Source: Vibrio kanaloae (GTDB lineage: Bacteria; Pseudomonadota; Gammaproteobacteria; Enterobacterales; Vibrionaceae). From it: a stretch of DNA of 64,000 nucleotides. Under the pieces are notes generated by a model. That model was given only the letters and a program-made list of their open reading frames with translations. It searched no databases and had not been told where the DNA came from. Of the stretch, positions 13,253-27,188 are shown piece after piece; position 1 is the first letter of the stretch, and each line of letters opens with the position of its first letter. The stretch covers positions 1-64,000 of the forward strand of contig NZ_AP025497.1 in NCBI RefSeq assembly GCF_024347535.1, written 5' to 3'. Both the position numbers and the translations under genes were made by a program.

Positions 13253-14176
13253 TTACTTCTCCTCGTTTGTCTTTTTACACATCGGGAAGCCAAGCGCTTC
13301 TCGTGACGCGTAGTACGCCTCTGCAACAGCTTTAGTCAGGTTGCGGATACGAAGGATGTAACGTTGACGCTCTGTTACAGAGATAGCTTTGCGCGCATCA
13401 AGGATGTTGAATGCGTGACCTGCTTTTAGAATGCGCTCGTAAGCTGGAAGCGGCAGTGGCTTCTCAAGCTCAAGTAATTCTTTACACTCTTTTTCGCACT
13501 GGTCGAAGAAAGTGAATAGGAAATCTACGTCTGCGTGCTCGAAGTTGTACGTTGATTGCTCAACTTCGTTTTGGTGGAAGATGTCACCGTAAGTCACGTT
13601 AGAACCGTCTGGTGCTACGTTCCATACTAGGTCGTAAACTGAGTCTACTTCCTGGATGTACATTGCTAGACGCTCGATACCGTAAGTGATCTCGCCGGTA
13701 ACAGGTTTACACTCAAGTCCGCCAACCTGTTGAAAGTAAGTAAACTGAGTGACTTCCATGCCGTTTAGCCATACTTCCCAACCAAGGCCCCATGCGCCTA
13801 GTGTTGGGTTTTCCCAGTTATCTTCAACGAAGCGAATGTCGTGAACAAGTGGGTCAACACCAAGAACCTCTAGTGAGCCTAGGTACAACTCTTGGATATT
13901 GTCTGGCGATGGTTTTAGCGCTACTTGGAATTGGTAGTAGTGCTGCAGACGGTTAGGGTTTTCACCGTAACGGCCATCAGTAGGACGACGTGAAGGTTGT
14001 ACGTAAGCTGTAGACATTGGCTCTGGGCCAAGTGCACGTAGACATGTCATTGGGTGAGAGGTGCCAGCACCTACTTCCATATCTAGTGGTTGAACAATGG
14101 TACAACCGTTTTGTGCCCAGTAATCCTGCAGCGCGAGGATCATTCCCTGGAAGGTTTTGATATCGTATTTTTGCAT
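13253..14176 (-). CDS. glyQ: Glycine-tRNA ligase alpha subunit
   Basis: Catalytic class II subunit that makes glycyl-adenylate. The 307 residues (E. coli 303) start [20 protein letters not shown] and carry the class II motif 2 region ([16 protein letters not shown]) and motif 3 region ([15 protein letters not shown]). It is first in the glyQS operon. No T-box leader is visible, as expected outside Gram-positive lineages. Confidence 0.97.
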   Translation of the reverse strand: MQKYDIKTFQGMILALQDYWAQNGCTIVQPLDMEVGAGTSHPMTCLRALGPEPMSTAYVQPSRRPTDGRYGENPNRLQHYYQFQVALKPSPDNIQELYLGSLEVLGVDPLVHDIRFVEDNWENPTLGAWGLGWEVWLNGMEVTQFTYFQQVGGLECKPVTGEITYGIERLAMYIQEVDSVYDLVWNVAPDGSNVTYGDIFHQNEVEQSTYNFEHADVDFLFTFFDQCEKECKELLELEKPLPLPAYERILKAGHAFNILDARKAISVTERQRYILRIRNLTKAVAEAYYASREALGFPMCKKTNEEK

Positions 14177-14357
14177 AGTCAGGTTCGCGCGATTCTTTTA
14201 AATGAGTGATAAAAATAACCTCTGAGTATACCGAGATATTCGTAAAGCGAGTAGGGGTAATCTTGTTTAATTAGTGGTCTAAAATGTCGTTTAGTGGATT
14301 TTTTTGCCTTTAATGTTTGTTTTTCGGTACAAGTGGATATTTTGATAAGTTTGACAC

Positions 14358-14386
14358 TTGTTTTTGAGTACGTAGGTGATTAGAAT
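14358..14386 (+). promoter_or_regulatory. Probable sigma-70 promoter for mneA
   Basis: TTGTTT (14358-14363), a 17-base spacer and TAGAAT (14381-14386) would start transcription near 14393, right at the 5' edge of the riboswitch. A TTGACA at 14351-14356 is better as a hexamer but is badly spaced. Confidence 0.5.
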
Positions 14387-14391
14387 CTCGC

Positions 14392-14560
14392 GGTCTTTGG
14401 GGAGTAGCTTACTTATTCATATCCTATTGAATGAGTTCGTCCGTCAACATAATTGATGCAAAATCATCATGGCGTTCGAGGCAACCACCACCTTGGTGGC
14501 GCTTAGCAAGACCTTAGACAAGCATCGTGAACCGGGATGGGGCGCGAGGTTTGTCTTTGG
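14392..14560 (+). ncRNA. yybP-ykoY (Mn2+) riboswitch
   Basis: The element opens with CTTTGGGGAGTAGCTTA, the strongly conserved 5' signature of this class. It continues with CGTCAACATAATTGATG and ATCATCATGGCG, like the GTCAACAT...CATGGC helix of the E. coli mntP and alx leaders, and closes with GGCGCGAGGTTTGTCTTT. Known members bind Mn2+ and turn on Mn2+ exporters. It ends about 35 nt before the GTG of an UPF0016 exporter, which fits. No obvious U-tract terminator is seen, so control of translation is more likely than attenuation. Confidence 0.9.
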
Positions 14561-14596
14561 TTAAATATAATAATCTCCGTCCCAAATGAGCATGTC

Positions 14597-15151
14597 GTGA
14601 GCGTTTTAGCAATTTCAATTACAACTGTCGCCTTAGCCGAGATCGGTGATAAGACTCAGTTGCTATCTCTTTTATTAGCCAGTCGATATCGCAAGCCGAT
14701 ACCTATCATTGCGGCTATCTTCTTTGCCACCATTGCCAATCATGCTCTTGCTGCATGGCTCGGGGTTGTGGTCGCCGATTATTTATCTCCCGAAGTTCTT
14801 AAATGGGTGCTGGTGGTCAGTTTCATTGCGATGGCAGGCTGGATTCTGATTCCCGATAAGTTGGACGATGATGAACAGATCTCGAACCGAGGCCCATTTG
14901 TCGCCAGTTTTATCGCTTTCTTTATTGCTGAGATTGGTGATAAAACCCAGATTGCGACCTCCATTCTAGGGGCGCAATATTCGGATGCATTAACGTGGGT
15001 GATCTTGGGTACTACGATTGGCATGTTGTTGGCGAATGTGCCTGTGGTGATAATCGGTAAGCTATCCGCTGACAAGATGCCTCTTGATCTGATTCGTAAG
15101 ATCACAGCCTTGTTATTCGTCGGTTTGGCTATCGCTGCTGCGTTCTATTAA
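14597..15151 (+). CDS. mneA: Manganese exporter, UPF0016/GDT1 family
   Basis: Inner-membrane protein with six predicted transmembrane segments in two repeats, each bearing the family motif E-x-G-D-K-T (AEIGDKTQL and AEIGDKTQI) that forms the cation site. I place the start at GTG 14597 (MSVLAISITTVALAEIGDK, 184 residues), because an earlier in-frame ATG at 14537 lies inside the riboswitch. V. cholerae MneA, a Mn2+ exporter, is the closest characterised member I know; the upstream Mn2+ riboswitch supports that role. No strong Shine-Dalgarno is visible. Confidence 0.88.
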   Translation: MSVLAISITTVALAEIGDKTQLLSLLLASRYRKPIPIIAAIFFATIANHALAAWLGVVVADYLSPEVLKWVLVVSFIAMAGWILIPDKLDDDEQISNRGPFVASFIAFFIAEIGDKTQIATSILGAQYSDALTWVILGTTIGMLLANVPVVIIGKLSADKMPLDLIRKITALLFVGLAIAAAFY

Positions 15152-15308
15152 TGGATAACGTTGAGGCTAATTATACTCAACCAGTAGAGTAATGTGTTGT
15201 AGGTCATACTCTTACAGTATTGTGGGAGTTATCGAGCGAATGGACATATAACTGTCATACTTGTCATGATATTTTAATCTTGTGAGTTAAGAACACGAGG
15301 GCATGATT

Positions 15309-15557
15309 ATGTTGACGCGTTATATGGGTATTACTCCACAAAGCCAAAGCTATCTATTTACCTTTGGTTTGGCTCTTACACTGTTAGGTATGGTGTTGAC
15401 GGATATGTGGCTGCCAATGGTGGCTGGTTCGATGATTATGACCGGGCTTGCGGTAGAGGCTTGGGTTCGGGTCGCGCATATTATTCCGATGCGCAAAGAT
15501 ATTCGAGAAATTCAGCATCAGCTGGAGCATCTGCAAAACAAATCTAGAAATGAATAA
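15309..15557 (+). CDS. Small membrane protein, unknown function
   Basis: An 82-residue protein with two hydrophobic helices (about 17-36 and 39-58) and a charged, possibly coiled C-terminal tail rich in Gln, Glu and Lys. The start at ATG 15309 is preferred to ATG 15303 because CGAGG at 15296-15300 is then 8 bases away rather than 2. It is followed immediately by a strong terminator. I do not recognise a family with a known role. Confidence 0.65.
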   Translation: MLTRYMGITPQSQSYLFTFGLALTLLGMVLTDMWLPMVAGSMIMTGLAVEAWVRVAHIIPMRKDIREIQHQLEHLQNKSRNE

Positions 15558-15559
15558 AC

Positions 15560-15617
15560 AAAAAGCCGCTCGTACTCTGAGTTCTGTTAAAGAACATAAG
15601 GTACGAGCGGCTTTTTT
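15560..15617. terminator. Bidirectional terminator
   Basis: Sixteen-base arms AAAAAGCCGCTCGTAC and GTACGAGCGGCTTTTT flank an inner GTTCT/AGAAC hairpin. A-rich and T-rich flanks let it end both the small membrane gene (plus) and tusA (minus). Confidence 0.85.
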
Positions 15618-15640
15618 GATACTTGATAGTCGGTGGGGCG

Positions 15641-15892
15641 TTACGCCTCCAACCCCTTTCTGATCAAATACTGGTACGGCAAAGCTTCAGTCGCTTGGCC
15701 GACCAACTGATGATCCATAAACCGACAAAAACTCGGGATGTCACGAGTGGTTGAAGGATCATCAGCTTTTACCAGTAACACATCGCCATCCTGCATGTTT
15801 CTAATTGTCTTCCTGACCATCATTACTGGTTCCGGACAACGCAGGCCTTCAGCTTCTAAAGTATGGGTTGCCAGTTCAGGTTTGAATGTCAT
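15641..15892 (-). CDS. tusA: Sulfurtransferase TusA
   Basis: Small sulfur carrier that takes persulfide from IscS and passes it to TusBCD for 2-thiolation of tRNA wobble uridine. The 83-residue protein has the reactive Cys in [15 protein letters not shown] (about residue 19), the defining motif of the TusA/SirA family, and E. coli-like length (81). It faces the convergent small membrane gene and shares its terminator. Confidence 0.95.
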   Translation of the reverse strand: MTFKPELATHTLEAEGLRCPEPVMMVRKTIRNMQDGDVLLVKADDPSTTRDIPSFCRFMDHQLVGQATEALPYQYLIRKGLEA

Positions 15893-16041
15893 GGTTTGTA
15901 TCTCTATATCTATCTAACGAGTGAATAATACGTCTGCAGAAAAAATATGCAATAAGTGCTTGGCAAACAGAATCAATTCCTATAACTTAGTTAACAAGTT
16001 GATAACAAATTGAAGCAAAGGCAACTAGCTAAGGAGTGGCG

Positions 16042-16227
16042 ATGTTGACAGGATTAGATAGATTAACAATTTATTCGGTTCTCTGTTTTATTTCTTTTTG
16101 TGCGTTAGTACTACGCTCATCGACAGAGACCTCACTGATGCCTATTTTTGGCATAGTAGCAACGATTATTGGTATTTGGGTAGAGATGCGCCGTTGGCAA
16201 GGCATAGCCGAAGAGCAAGAGCACTAA
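16042..16227 (+). CDS. Small membrane protein, unknown function
   Basis: A 61-residue product with two hydrophobic segments (about 10-28 and 34-48) and a charged C terminus ending GIAEEQEH. AAGGAG at 16031-16036 sits 5 bases before ATG 16042; the in-frame GTG 16036 overlaps the SD and is rejected as start. A terminator follows at 16295. I do not recognise it; the clear ribosome site and terminator argue that it is real. Confidence 0.6.
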   Translation: MLTGLDRLTIYSVLCFISFCALVLRSSTETSLMPIFGIVATIIGIWVEMRRWQGIAEEQEH

Positions 16228-16294
16228 CCCGAGTACAACAAGCGAATTCCGATACGACAACATTCCGACACTATCCCCAAATTTTCTTGGGCTT

Positions 16295-16320
16295 CCCCGC
16301 GTAATTGCGGGATTTTTTTT
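16295..16320 (+). terminator. Intrinsic terminator
   Basis: CCCGC / GCGGG stem with loop GTAATT followed by eight T; ends the small membrane gene at 16042-16227. Confidence 0.85.
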
Positions 16321-16383
16321 ATCTAAAGCATGCTATAAACAACTTAGTGACCAATGATAATTGTATACAGCTAGGTAAGTGGC

Positions 16384-17325
16384 GTGGAATTAGAAGACAT
16401 CTATCGTAGAGACTTGAATTTACTGGTCGCCTTAAAAGTATTGATTGAAGAGGGCAGTGTTAGTCAGGCTGCGCTTCGTCTTAACTTAAGCCAGTCGGCA
16501 ACCAGCCGAGTATTAGGGCGCTTAAGAGAGCTACTCAACGATCCCCTGTTTACACGTCAAGGTCAGCACCTTATTCCCACCAAAAAAGCACTTGAGATCA
16601 GCCAGCGTATTGATCAACCTTTAGAATCATTCCGCCAACTGCTTAGCCCTAGTGCTTTCGATCCTTACTATTGCAGTGAACGTTTTTTAATTGCGACCAC
16701 TGACTATGCGATGCAAACCATCTTGCCGTATGCATTGCCGAAAATTTATGAACAAGCACCTAATATCTCTTTGGAGTTTGCTCCGTTGCAGCATGAACAT
16801 TTGTTTAAACAACTCAGTACTGAACATGTCGACATGGCGATTTGTCGTCCGAGTGGCAGCATTGAGCCACTTCATCAAGAAGTACTGGGGCCAGTCGGCG
16901 TGTCGTGCTTGTTATCTAAAAATCACCCTTTGGCAGATAGTTCACTAAGCCTTGAGGATTATGTATCTCTGCCTCACGCGATGATCGCGATCAGTGATGG
17001 TGTTAAGGCTTTACTCGATAACGCTTTAGCTAATCAGCAGCCTCGAAAAATGGTGCTGCGCGCTTATCACCTTGAAGCGGCATTGGCGATTGTTGATAGA
17101 ATGCCGTTGGTGATCACTGTACCTGCTGATTTGGCTTATTTGGTGGCTGAACGTTATGACTTAGTCGTTAAACCACTGCCATTTGAATTTATGCCGTTTG
17201 ACTACTCACTTATCTGGCACTCGCGTTGTGATTCTTCTGCCTCACAACAATGGTTGAGAAGGGTCGTTAAAGAAGAGTGTGGTGAGTTGATTCAAAAGCG
17301 TATTGCGGATGTTGGCTTAGGTTAA
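16384..17325 (+). CDS. LysR-family transcriptional regulator
   Basis: The 313-residue protein has an N-terminal winged helix-turn-helix (about residues 8-66; SQAALRLNLSQSATSRVLGRLRE is the recognition region) and a two-lobe effector-binding domain from about 90. The start is a GTG (MELEDIYRRDLNLLVALKVL); this first block is typical of the LeuO/NodD-like branch. It converges on acrylyl-CoA reductase with a shared terminator between them. The effector and targets cannot be read from the sequence. Confidence 0.9.
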   Translation: MELEDIYRRDLNLLVALKVLIEEGSVSQAALRLNLSQSATSRVLGRLRELLNDPLFTRQGQHLIPTKKALEISQRIDQPLESFRQLLSPSAFDPYYCSERFLIATTDYAMQTILPYALPKIYEQAPNISLEFAPLQHEHLFKQLSTEHVDMAICRPSGSIEPLHQEVLGPVGVSCLLSKNHPLADSSLSLEDYVSLPHAMIAISDGVKALLDNALANQQPRKMVLRAYHLEAALAIVDRMPLVITVPADLAYLVAERYDLVVKPLPFEFMPFDYSLIWHSRCDSSASQQWLRRVVKEECGELIQKRIADVGLG

Positions 17326-17369
17326 CTGAGGCCTAGCTTTGGTTTACTCATCGAAATGACAAAAATGCA

Positions 17370-17398
17370 AAAGGGCTGATTACGATCAGCCCTTTGTT
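17370..17398. terminator. Bidirectional terminator, LysR / acuI
   Basis: Perfect stem AAAGGGCTGATC / GATCAGCCCTTT around TAC-type loop, with A- and T-rich flanks; lies between convergent genes. Confidence 0.8.
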
Positions 17399-17426
17399 AT
17401 TCTAGGTATGGAAGTTTAATTCACAA

Positions 17427-18407
17427 TTACAGTTTAATAACTACGCGACCAGTGATTTGACCGTTTGTGATGTCATCTGCAGCTTGAATTGCGTCATCTA
17501 AAGACACTTCTCTAGTGGCCTGGCCGTAGAAAGACTCAGGTAGCAACTCAGCCAGTTGTTCCCATGCTTTAATGCGTTTTTCACGAGGGCACATTACCGA
17601 GTCCACACCTTGTAGGCGAACGTTACGCAGAATAAATGGCATTACCGTTGTTGGTAAGTCAAAACCACCTGCTAGGCCACACATCGCAACCGCGCCGTTG
17701 TAATCAATTTGCGCCAATACTTTCGCAAGTACTTTACTGCCTACCGTATCGATCGCACCAGCCCACAGTTGTTTCTCTAGTGGTTTTGCTGGTTCTTCTA
17801 GTTCAGCACGCTCTACAATACGTGTCGCGCCTAGTGATTTTAGTAGTTCACCGTTTGCAGAAGCTCGGCCAGTAACCGCTGCCACTTTATAACCCAGTTG
17901 GTTTAGTAGAGTGATAGATACGCTGCCTACGCCGCCACTTGCACCTGTTACTAGGATTTCACCGTCTTCTGGTTTGATGCCTGCATCGACGATAGCTTGT
18001 ACACAAAGCATTGCTGTGAAGCCAGCAGTACCTATTGCCATGACTTTCCTAGCGTCTAGACTCTTAGGCATAGGCACTAACCAATCACCGTTTAGGCTTG
18101 CTTTCTCAGCCATGCCTCCCCAGTGACCTTCACCAACACCCCAACCCGTTAAAACAACTTCGTCGCCTGCTTTGTAGCGAGGGTCATCAGATTGTGAAAC
18201 CACACCAGAAAGGTCGATACCTGGAACCATAGGGAAGTTGCGAACAATGCGCCCTTTACCTGTAATCGCCAAACCATCTTTGTAGTTTAAAGAAGAGTAA
18301 CTTACATCAACCTTCACATTACCTTCTGGTAATTGAGACTCATCAATCTGAGAAACTGATGCGATAGTTTTTTTGTCTTCTTGGTTTAGTACAAGTGCTT
18401 TAAACAT
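17427..18407 (-). CDS. acuI: Acrylyl-CoA reductase (NADPH), YhdH/AcuI family
   Basis: Zinc-independent medium-chain dehydrogenase that reduces acryloyl-CoA to propionyl-CoA and so detoxifies acrylate. The 326 residues (E. coli YhdH 324) show SSLNYKDGLAITGKG, the dinucleotide-binding VTGASGGVGSVSITLL near residue 150 and VMPFILRNVRLQGVDSV, all close to E. coli YhdH. A clear SD (CGGAG) precedes the ATG. It lies between a convergent LysR gene and fadBA. In marine bacteria the enzyme serves DMSP/acrylate metabolism; that role here is inferred. Confidence 0.9.
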   Translation of the reverse strand: MFKALVLNQEDKKTIASVSQIDESQLPEGNVKVDVSYSSLNYKDGLAITGKGRIVRNFPMVPGIDLSGVVSQSDDPRYKAGDEVVLTGWGVGEGHWGGMAEKASLNGDWLVPMPKSLDARKVMAIGTAGFTAMLCVQAIVDAGIKPEDGEILVTGASGGVGSVSITLLNQLGYKVAAVTGRASANGELLKSLGATRIVERAELEEPAKPLEKQLWAGAIDTVGSKVLAKVLAQIDYNGAVAMCGLAGGFDLPTTVMPFILRNVRLQGVDSVMCPREKRIKAWEQLAELLPESFYGQATREVSLDDAIQAADDITNGQITGRVVIKL

Positions 18408-18583
18408 GATCTGCTCCGTAGGAGGAATATTAGGAAACTGAAGTAACTTTAGTTGAATCGTTGGAGAAAAAATAATGAAACATCAACATTGAATATATGC
18501 GTTTTGTGCATAGATATAGGTGGTGCTTTTTGTTTTACCAAGTTCATTGAACGAATCGATAGATTATCGAATGCCGAGTAATA

Positions 18584-18616
18584 AAAAGTGCAGCTATATA
18601 AATATAGCTGCACAAA
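18584..18616 (-). terminator. Intrinsic terminator after fadBA
   Basis: GTGCAGCTATAT / ATATAGCTGCAC stem followed on the minus strand by CTTTTTATT; it lies about 40 bp past the fadA stop. Confidence 0.85.
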
Positions 18617-18649
18617 AGATTACCCTTCAAGTATTACCGTCAGTGATCG

Positions 18650-22011
<3,362 letters not shown>

Positions 22012-22081
22012 TGTCTATCTCCATGACATACAATCCACGATTGTTTGAGAGAATCTTGTTATCTTTCTAGTATTGTAGAAT

Positions 22082-22098
22082 ACCTGGTAAGACCAGTT
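22082..22098. promoter_or_regulatory. FadR operator upstream of fadB
   Basis: ACCTGGTAAGACCAGTT closely matches the FadR operator core CTGGTNNGACCAG. It lies 71-87 bp upstream of the fadB ATG on the side expected for its promoter. FadR would repress fadBA until long-chain acyl-CoA is present. Confidence 0.75.
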
Positions 22099-22238
22099 GC
22101 TTTAGTCTGTACCTCTGTTTAGCTAATTTCAATACATTTTTTAAACAATTGTTTAACATTGTGCGATAGCACAGATCCTCTAACCCTTATTATTCACGCG
22201 TGATACACTTCGCTGCTCTTATTAATTAAGTTAACGAT

Positions 22239-22862
22239 ATGAATGAACAGCCCTATTTAATACCGTCTGCGTCGGCTCAGTTTGAAGAAGAGATAAAAAA
22301 GAGCGTCTTTATTACTCATCTTGCTCATACTCCAAGTGTAGAAGCTGCAAAACAGTTCGTAGAGCAGGTAAAGAAAGAGCATTCTTCAGCGCGACATAAT
22401 TGTTGGGGTTTTGTTGCAGGGCGACCTGAAGACTCAATGCTTTGGGGCTTTAGCGATGATGGTGAACCCTCAGGTACGGCGGGTAAGCCGATATTGGCGC
22501 AATTGTCTGGTTCTGGTGTTGGTGAGTTAACGGCTGTGGTGACTCGTTATTCAGGTGGGATTAAGCTTGGAACGGGTGGCTTGGTTAAGGCTTATGGCGG
22601 AGGCGTGCAACAAGCGCTCAAGCAGCTTCAAACGATCGAGAAAAAAATAACCACAAAATTACGGCTAGAGTTAGACTATGGCTTTGTGCCGATCGCACAG
22701 TCCATCATGGCTCAGCATCAGGCTGTTGAGGTACAAGCGGATTATGGTGTTCAAGTTGAGCTTATCATTGAGATAGAGCTCCTGCAGGTAGATTCGTTTA
22801 CCCAGACCATGATCAATAAAAGCGGTGCCAAGGCACTGGTAACGAAAGTTAAAGACAACTAG
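22239..22862 (+). CDS. yigZ: YigZ/IMPACT family protein
   Basis: A 207-residue protein with the N-terminal IMPACT fold (about residues 15-130; SARHNCWGFVAG and DDGEPSGTAGKPIL are the family signatures) and a C-terminal DUF1949 domain. The eukaryotic relative affects translation through GCN1; the bacterial role is not settled. It sits between fadB (divergent) and trkH, as in E. coli, and is probably co-transcribed with trkH and hemG. Confidence 0.93.
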   Translation: MNEQPYLIPSASAQFEEEIKKSVFITHLAHTPSVEAAKQFVEQVKKEHSSARHNCWGFVAGRPEDSMLWGFSDDGEPSGTAGKPILAQLSGSGVGELTAVVTRYSGGIKLGTGGLVKAYGGGVQQALKQLQTIEKKITTKLRLELDYGFVPIAQSIMAQHQAVEVQADYGVQVELIIEIELLQVDSFTQTMINKSGAKALVTKVKDN

Positions 22863-22896
22863 GAAGTTTGAAGCATTTTGCTTCGTTCAATAGCTC

Positions 22897-24354
22897 ATGC
22901 AATTTCGCTCAATTATTCGAATCGTCGGATTATTATTAGCACTTTTTAGTGTATCAATGCTCGCACCTGCGCTCGTCGCACTGATCTATCGAGATGGTGC
23001 AGGTGTGCCATTTGTGACGACCTTCTTCGCTCTATTATTTTGTGGAGCGGTTTGCTGGTTTCCAAATCGACGCTATAAACATGAATTGAAAGCGCGTGAT
23101 GGCTTCTTGATTGTTGTTCTGTTTTGGACGGTAATAGGCAGTGCGGGGGCATTGCCGTTTTTGATCGCCGATAACCCCAATATCTCAGTAACCGATGCCT
23201 TTTTTGAATCGTTTTCAGCGTTAACGACGACAGGCGCTACTGTTATTGTTGGCCTCGATGAACTCCCTAAAGCAATCCTGTTTTACCGTCAGTTTCTGCA
23301 ATGGTTTGGTGGTATGGGTATCATCGTATTAGCCGTGGCTATCCTTCCTGTTCTGGGCATTGGTGGTATGCAGTTATATCGTGCCGAAATCCCAGGTCCG
23401 GTAAAAGATAGCAAAATGACTCCGCGTATTGCTGAAACGGCAAAAGCGTTGTGGTACATCTATCTCAGTTTAACCATTGCTTGCGCGGTGGCGTTTTGGC
23501 TTGCAGGAATGAGTTTCTTTGATGCAATCAGCCATAGCTTCTCAACCATTGCGATTGGCGGTTTCTCGACTCACGATGCGAGTATGGGCTATTTCAACAG
23601 CCCTGCTATCAACATGATTACCGTCGTGTTCCTTCTTATATCTGCGTGTAACTATTCATTACACTTTGCAGCGTTTGCCTCAGGTGGTGTACATCCCAAA
23701 TATTACTGGAAAGATCCTGAATTCCGGGCTTTTATTTTTATTCAAGCGGTGCTGTTTTTAGTTTGCTTCTTATTATTGCTTAACCATAATTCTTATGACT
23801 CGTATTACGATGCTTTTGATCAGGCTTTGTTCCAAACGGTGTCTATATCTACAACTGCTGGTTTCACTACCACTGGTTTTTCTGAGTGGCCATTATTCTT
23901 ACCTGTTCTGCTTTTGTTCTCTTCTTTTATAGGGGGCTGTGCAGGTTCAACAGGCGGTGGCATGAAAGTCATTCGAATCTTATTGCTCACACTTCAAGGT
24001 GCTCGTGAAATGAAGCGTCTTGTTCACCCGCGTGCTGTCTATACCATCAAAGTTGGTGGTTCGGCGTTACCACAACGTGTCGTTGATGCGGTTTGGGGCT
24101 TCTTTTCTGCATACGCATTGGTTTTTGTGGTTTGTATGTTGGCTCTTATTGCTACGGGGATGGATGAGCTAAGCGCTTTCTCTGCTGTGGCGGCAACATT
24201 GAATAACCTTGGTCCTGGTCTTGGCGAGGTTGCAATGCACTTTGGCGATGTTAATGACAAAGCAAAGTGGGTATTGATAGTGTCTATGTTGTTTGGCCGT
24301 TTAGAAATATTCACCTTATTAATTTTATTGACCCCTACGTTTTGGCGTAGCTAA
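22897..24354 (+). CDS. trkH: Trk potassium uptake protein TrkH
   Basis: Inner-membrane channel subunit of the Trk K+ system, gated by cytosolic TrkA. The 485 residues (E. coli 483) hold about ten membrane helices and four selectivity-filter loops with central glycines: TTTGATV, IAIGGFSTHD, STTAGFTTTGF and LNNLGPGLGEV. It lies 34 bp after yigZ and 9 bp before hemG, a gene order shared with E. coli. Confidence 0.96.
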   Translation: MQFRSIIRIVGLLLALFSVSMLAPALVALIYRDGAGVPFVTTFFALLFCGAVCWFPNRRYKHELKARDGFLIVVLFWTVIGSAGALPFLIADNPNISVTDAFFESFSALTTTGATVIVGLDELPKAILFYRQFLQWFGGMGIIVLAVAILPVLGIGGMQLYRAEIPGPVKDSKMTPRIAETAKALWYIYLSLTIACAVAFWLAGMSFFDAISHSFSTIAIGGFSTHDASMGYFNSPAINMITVVFLLISACNYSLHFAAFASGGVHPKYYWKDPEFRAFIFIQAVLFLVCFLLLLNHNSYDSYYDAFDQALFQTVSISTTAGFTTTGFSEWPLFLPVLLLFSSFIGGCAGSTGGGMKVIRILLLTLQGAREMKRLVHPRAVYTIKVGGSALPQRVVDAVWGFFSAYALVFVVCMLALIATGMDELSAFSAVAATLNNLGPGLGEVAMHFGDVNDKAKWVLIVSMLFGRLEIFTLLILLTPTFWRS

Positions 24355-24363
24355 GGACATATT

Positions 24364-24891
24364 GTGGCAAAAGCTCTATTTTTGTATTCAAGCCGTGAAG
24401 GCCAGACCAAGAAAATCTTGAACTATATAAAAGAAGAAATGAATGAGTTCGAATGTGAGCTTCAAAATCTGCACTCTATTACTAGTGTCGACTTTGCTCA
24501 ATACGACAGAGTCTTGATTGGCGCATCTATTCGTTATGGCCACCTTAATAAGAAGCTATATCAGTTCATTGATGCCAATCTTACTCAACTGCAATCAAAC
24601 AAGGTCGCTTTCTTCTGCGTTAACTTAACGGCTCGTAAAGAAGACCAAGGTAAAGATACCCCTGAAGGTAGCGCTTATATTAAGAAGTTTCTTCTTAAGT
24701 CACCGTGGCAGCCAACTTTGATCGGTGTATTCGCGGGGGCTCTCTATTACCCTCGTTATAACTGGTTCGATAAAACCATGATTCGCTTCATTATGAATAT
24801 GACAGGTGGCGAAACGGATACAACCAAGGAAGTCGAGTACACAAACTGGGAAAAAGTCTCTTTATTCTCTAAGAAACTACAAGAGATGTAA
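24364..24891 (+). CDS. hemG: Protoporphyrinogen IX dehydrogenase (quinone), HemG
   Basis: Flavodoxin-like FMN enzyme that oxidises protoporphyrinogen IX to protoporphyrin IX in heme synthesis, passing electrons to quinones. The 175 residues (E. coli 181) start with a flavodoxin strand and phosphate loop (ALFLYSSREGQTKKI). The segment FVKSPWQPTLIGVFAG-like at residues 105-125 is typical of HemG. The gene starts GTG, closely following trkH, and ends upstream of the rRNA operon, as hemG does in E. coli. Confidence 0.93.
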   Translation: MAKALFLYSSREGQTKKILNYIKEEMNEFECELQNLHSITSVDFAQYDRVLIGASIRYGHLNKKLYQFIDANLTQLQSNKVAFFCVNLTARKEDQGKDTPEGSAYIKKFLLKSPWQPTLIGVFAGALYYPRYNWFDKTMIRFIMNMTGGETDTTKEVEYTNWEKVSLFSKKLQEM

Positions 24892-24969
24892 GAGAAAGCC
24901 TACTTTTGAGGCGTTTTGAGTTCTTTTTAATCGAACAATCAAAAAAGTAAGAAAAACTTCAAAAAGGGC

Positions 24970-24997
24970 TTGCCAGTGTGATCGAAATCTCTATAAT
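24970..24997 (+). promoter_or_regulatory. rRNA operon promoter P1
   Basis: TTGCCA, a 16-base spacer and TATAAT (24992-24997), followed by the GC-rich discriminator GCCACCTCGCTGACACGGG typical of stringently controlled rRNA promoters. The A/T-rich stretch at about 24925-24962 could be an UP element. Confidence 0.85.
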
Positions 24998-25097
24998 GCC
25001 ACCTCGCTGACACGGGATGGCTTCTTAGGAAACCAAAGCGAATCAGCAGGTCAAATTAGCCAAGCTAAACGCTTGAAAAAAGTTTTGAAAATAGTGG

Positions 25098-25125
25098 TTG
25101 ACACTAAAACTTAAATCGCTAAAAT
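25098..25125 (+). promoter_or_regulatory. rRNA operon promoter P2
   Basis: TTGACA (25098-25103), 16 bases and TAAAAT (25120-25125), again with a GC-rich start region (GGCCGTCCG). It lies about 130 bp downstream of P1. Confidence 0.8.
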
Positions 25126-25159
25126 GGCCGTCCGATTTGAGCGAAGCTCAAAAAGGAAA

Positions 25160-25172
25160 AGCTCTTTAACAA
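25160..25172 (+). promoter_or_regulatory. BoxA antitermination site, 16S leader
   Basis: AGCTCTTTAACAA is the rRNA boxA bound by NusB/NusE. A second copy precedes the 23S gene at 27495-27507. The leader region 25183-25210 also pairs with 26994-27023 to form the RNase III processing stem of 16S RNA (for example AATCTGTGTGG with CCACACAGATT). Confidence 0.85.
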
Positions 25173-25434
25173 TTTAAACCTATCAATCTGTGTGGGCACT
25201 CGTTGATGAATATCAAAACGTTTTATCTTCCCTTTTTATTAAGAGAAGTAAAACAGATTCTTCGGAATCAACTTTGGTTTCAATGAACTGAGTGACCAAT
25301 ACGAATAACGACTTTCTTTATAGAGAGGGGTTATTTGGCACAGTCAATTCATTATCTTTCTGTTGGAAAGATAATAGCTTTAGAATTACTTTTTGTAGTT
25401 TTGAAGTCAGTATTCATTGAGCCGACAAAATCTT

Positions 25435-26987
<1,553 letters not shown>

Positions 26988-27110
26988 TACGAAGATATTG
27001 ACGATGAGTGTCCACACAGATTGATTAGGTTTAGAAAAGCAAAGAGACGAAGAACTCCCAAGTTCTTCAAAGTTTGTTTCTACTTTTGAAAGTGGAGATG
27101 AATTAGCAGT

Positions 27111-27186
27111 GTCCCGTTCGTCTAGAGGCCTAGGACACCGCCCTTTCACGGCGGTAACAGGGGTTCGACTCCCCTACGGGATACCA
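27111..27186 (+). tRNA. tRNA-Glu (TTC)
   Basis: Acceptor GTCCCGT pairs with ACGGGAT, the anticodon loop reads CTTTCAC with anticodon TTC, the T loop is TTCGACT, and CCA is encoded. First of three tRNAs in the 16S-23S spacer. Confidence 0.97.
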
Positions 27187-27188
27187 TT

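Noticed and set aside
14351..14356. TTGACA as the mneA -35 box
   Set aside because: The nearest good -10 (TAGAAT at 14381) is 24 bases away; TTGTTT at 14358 has the proper 17-base spacing.
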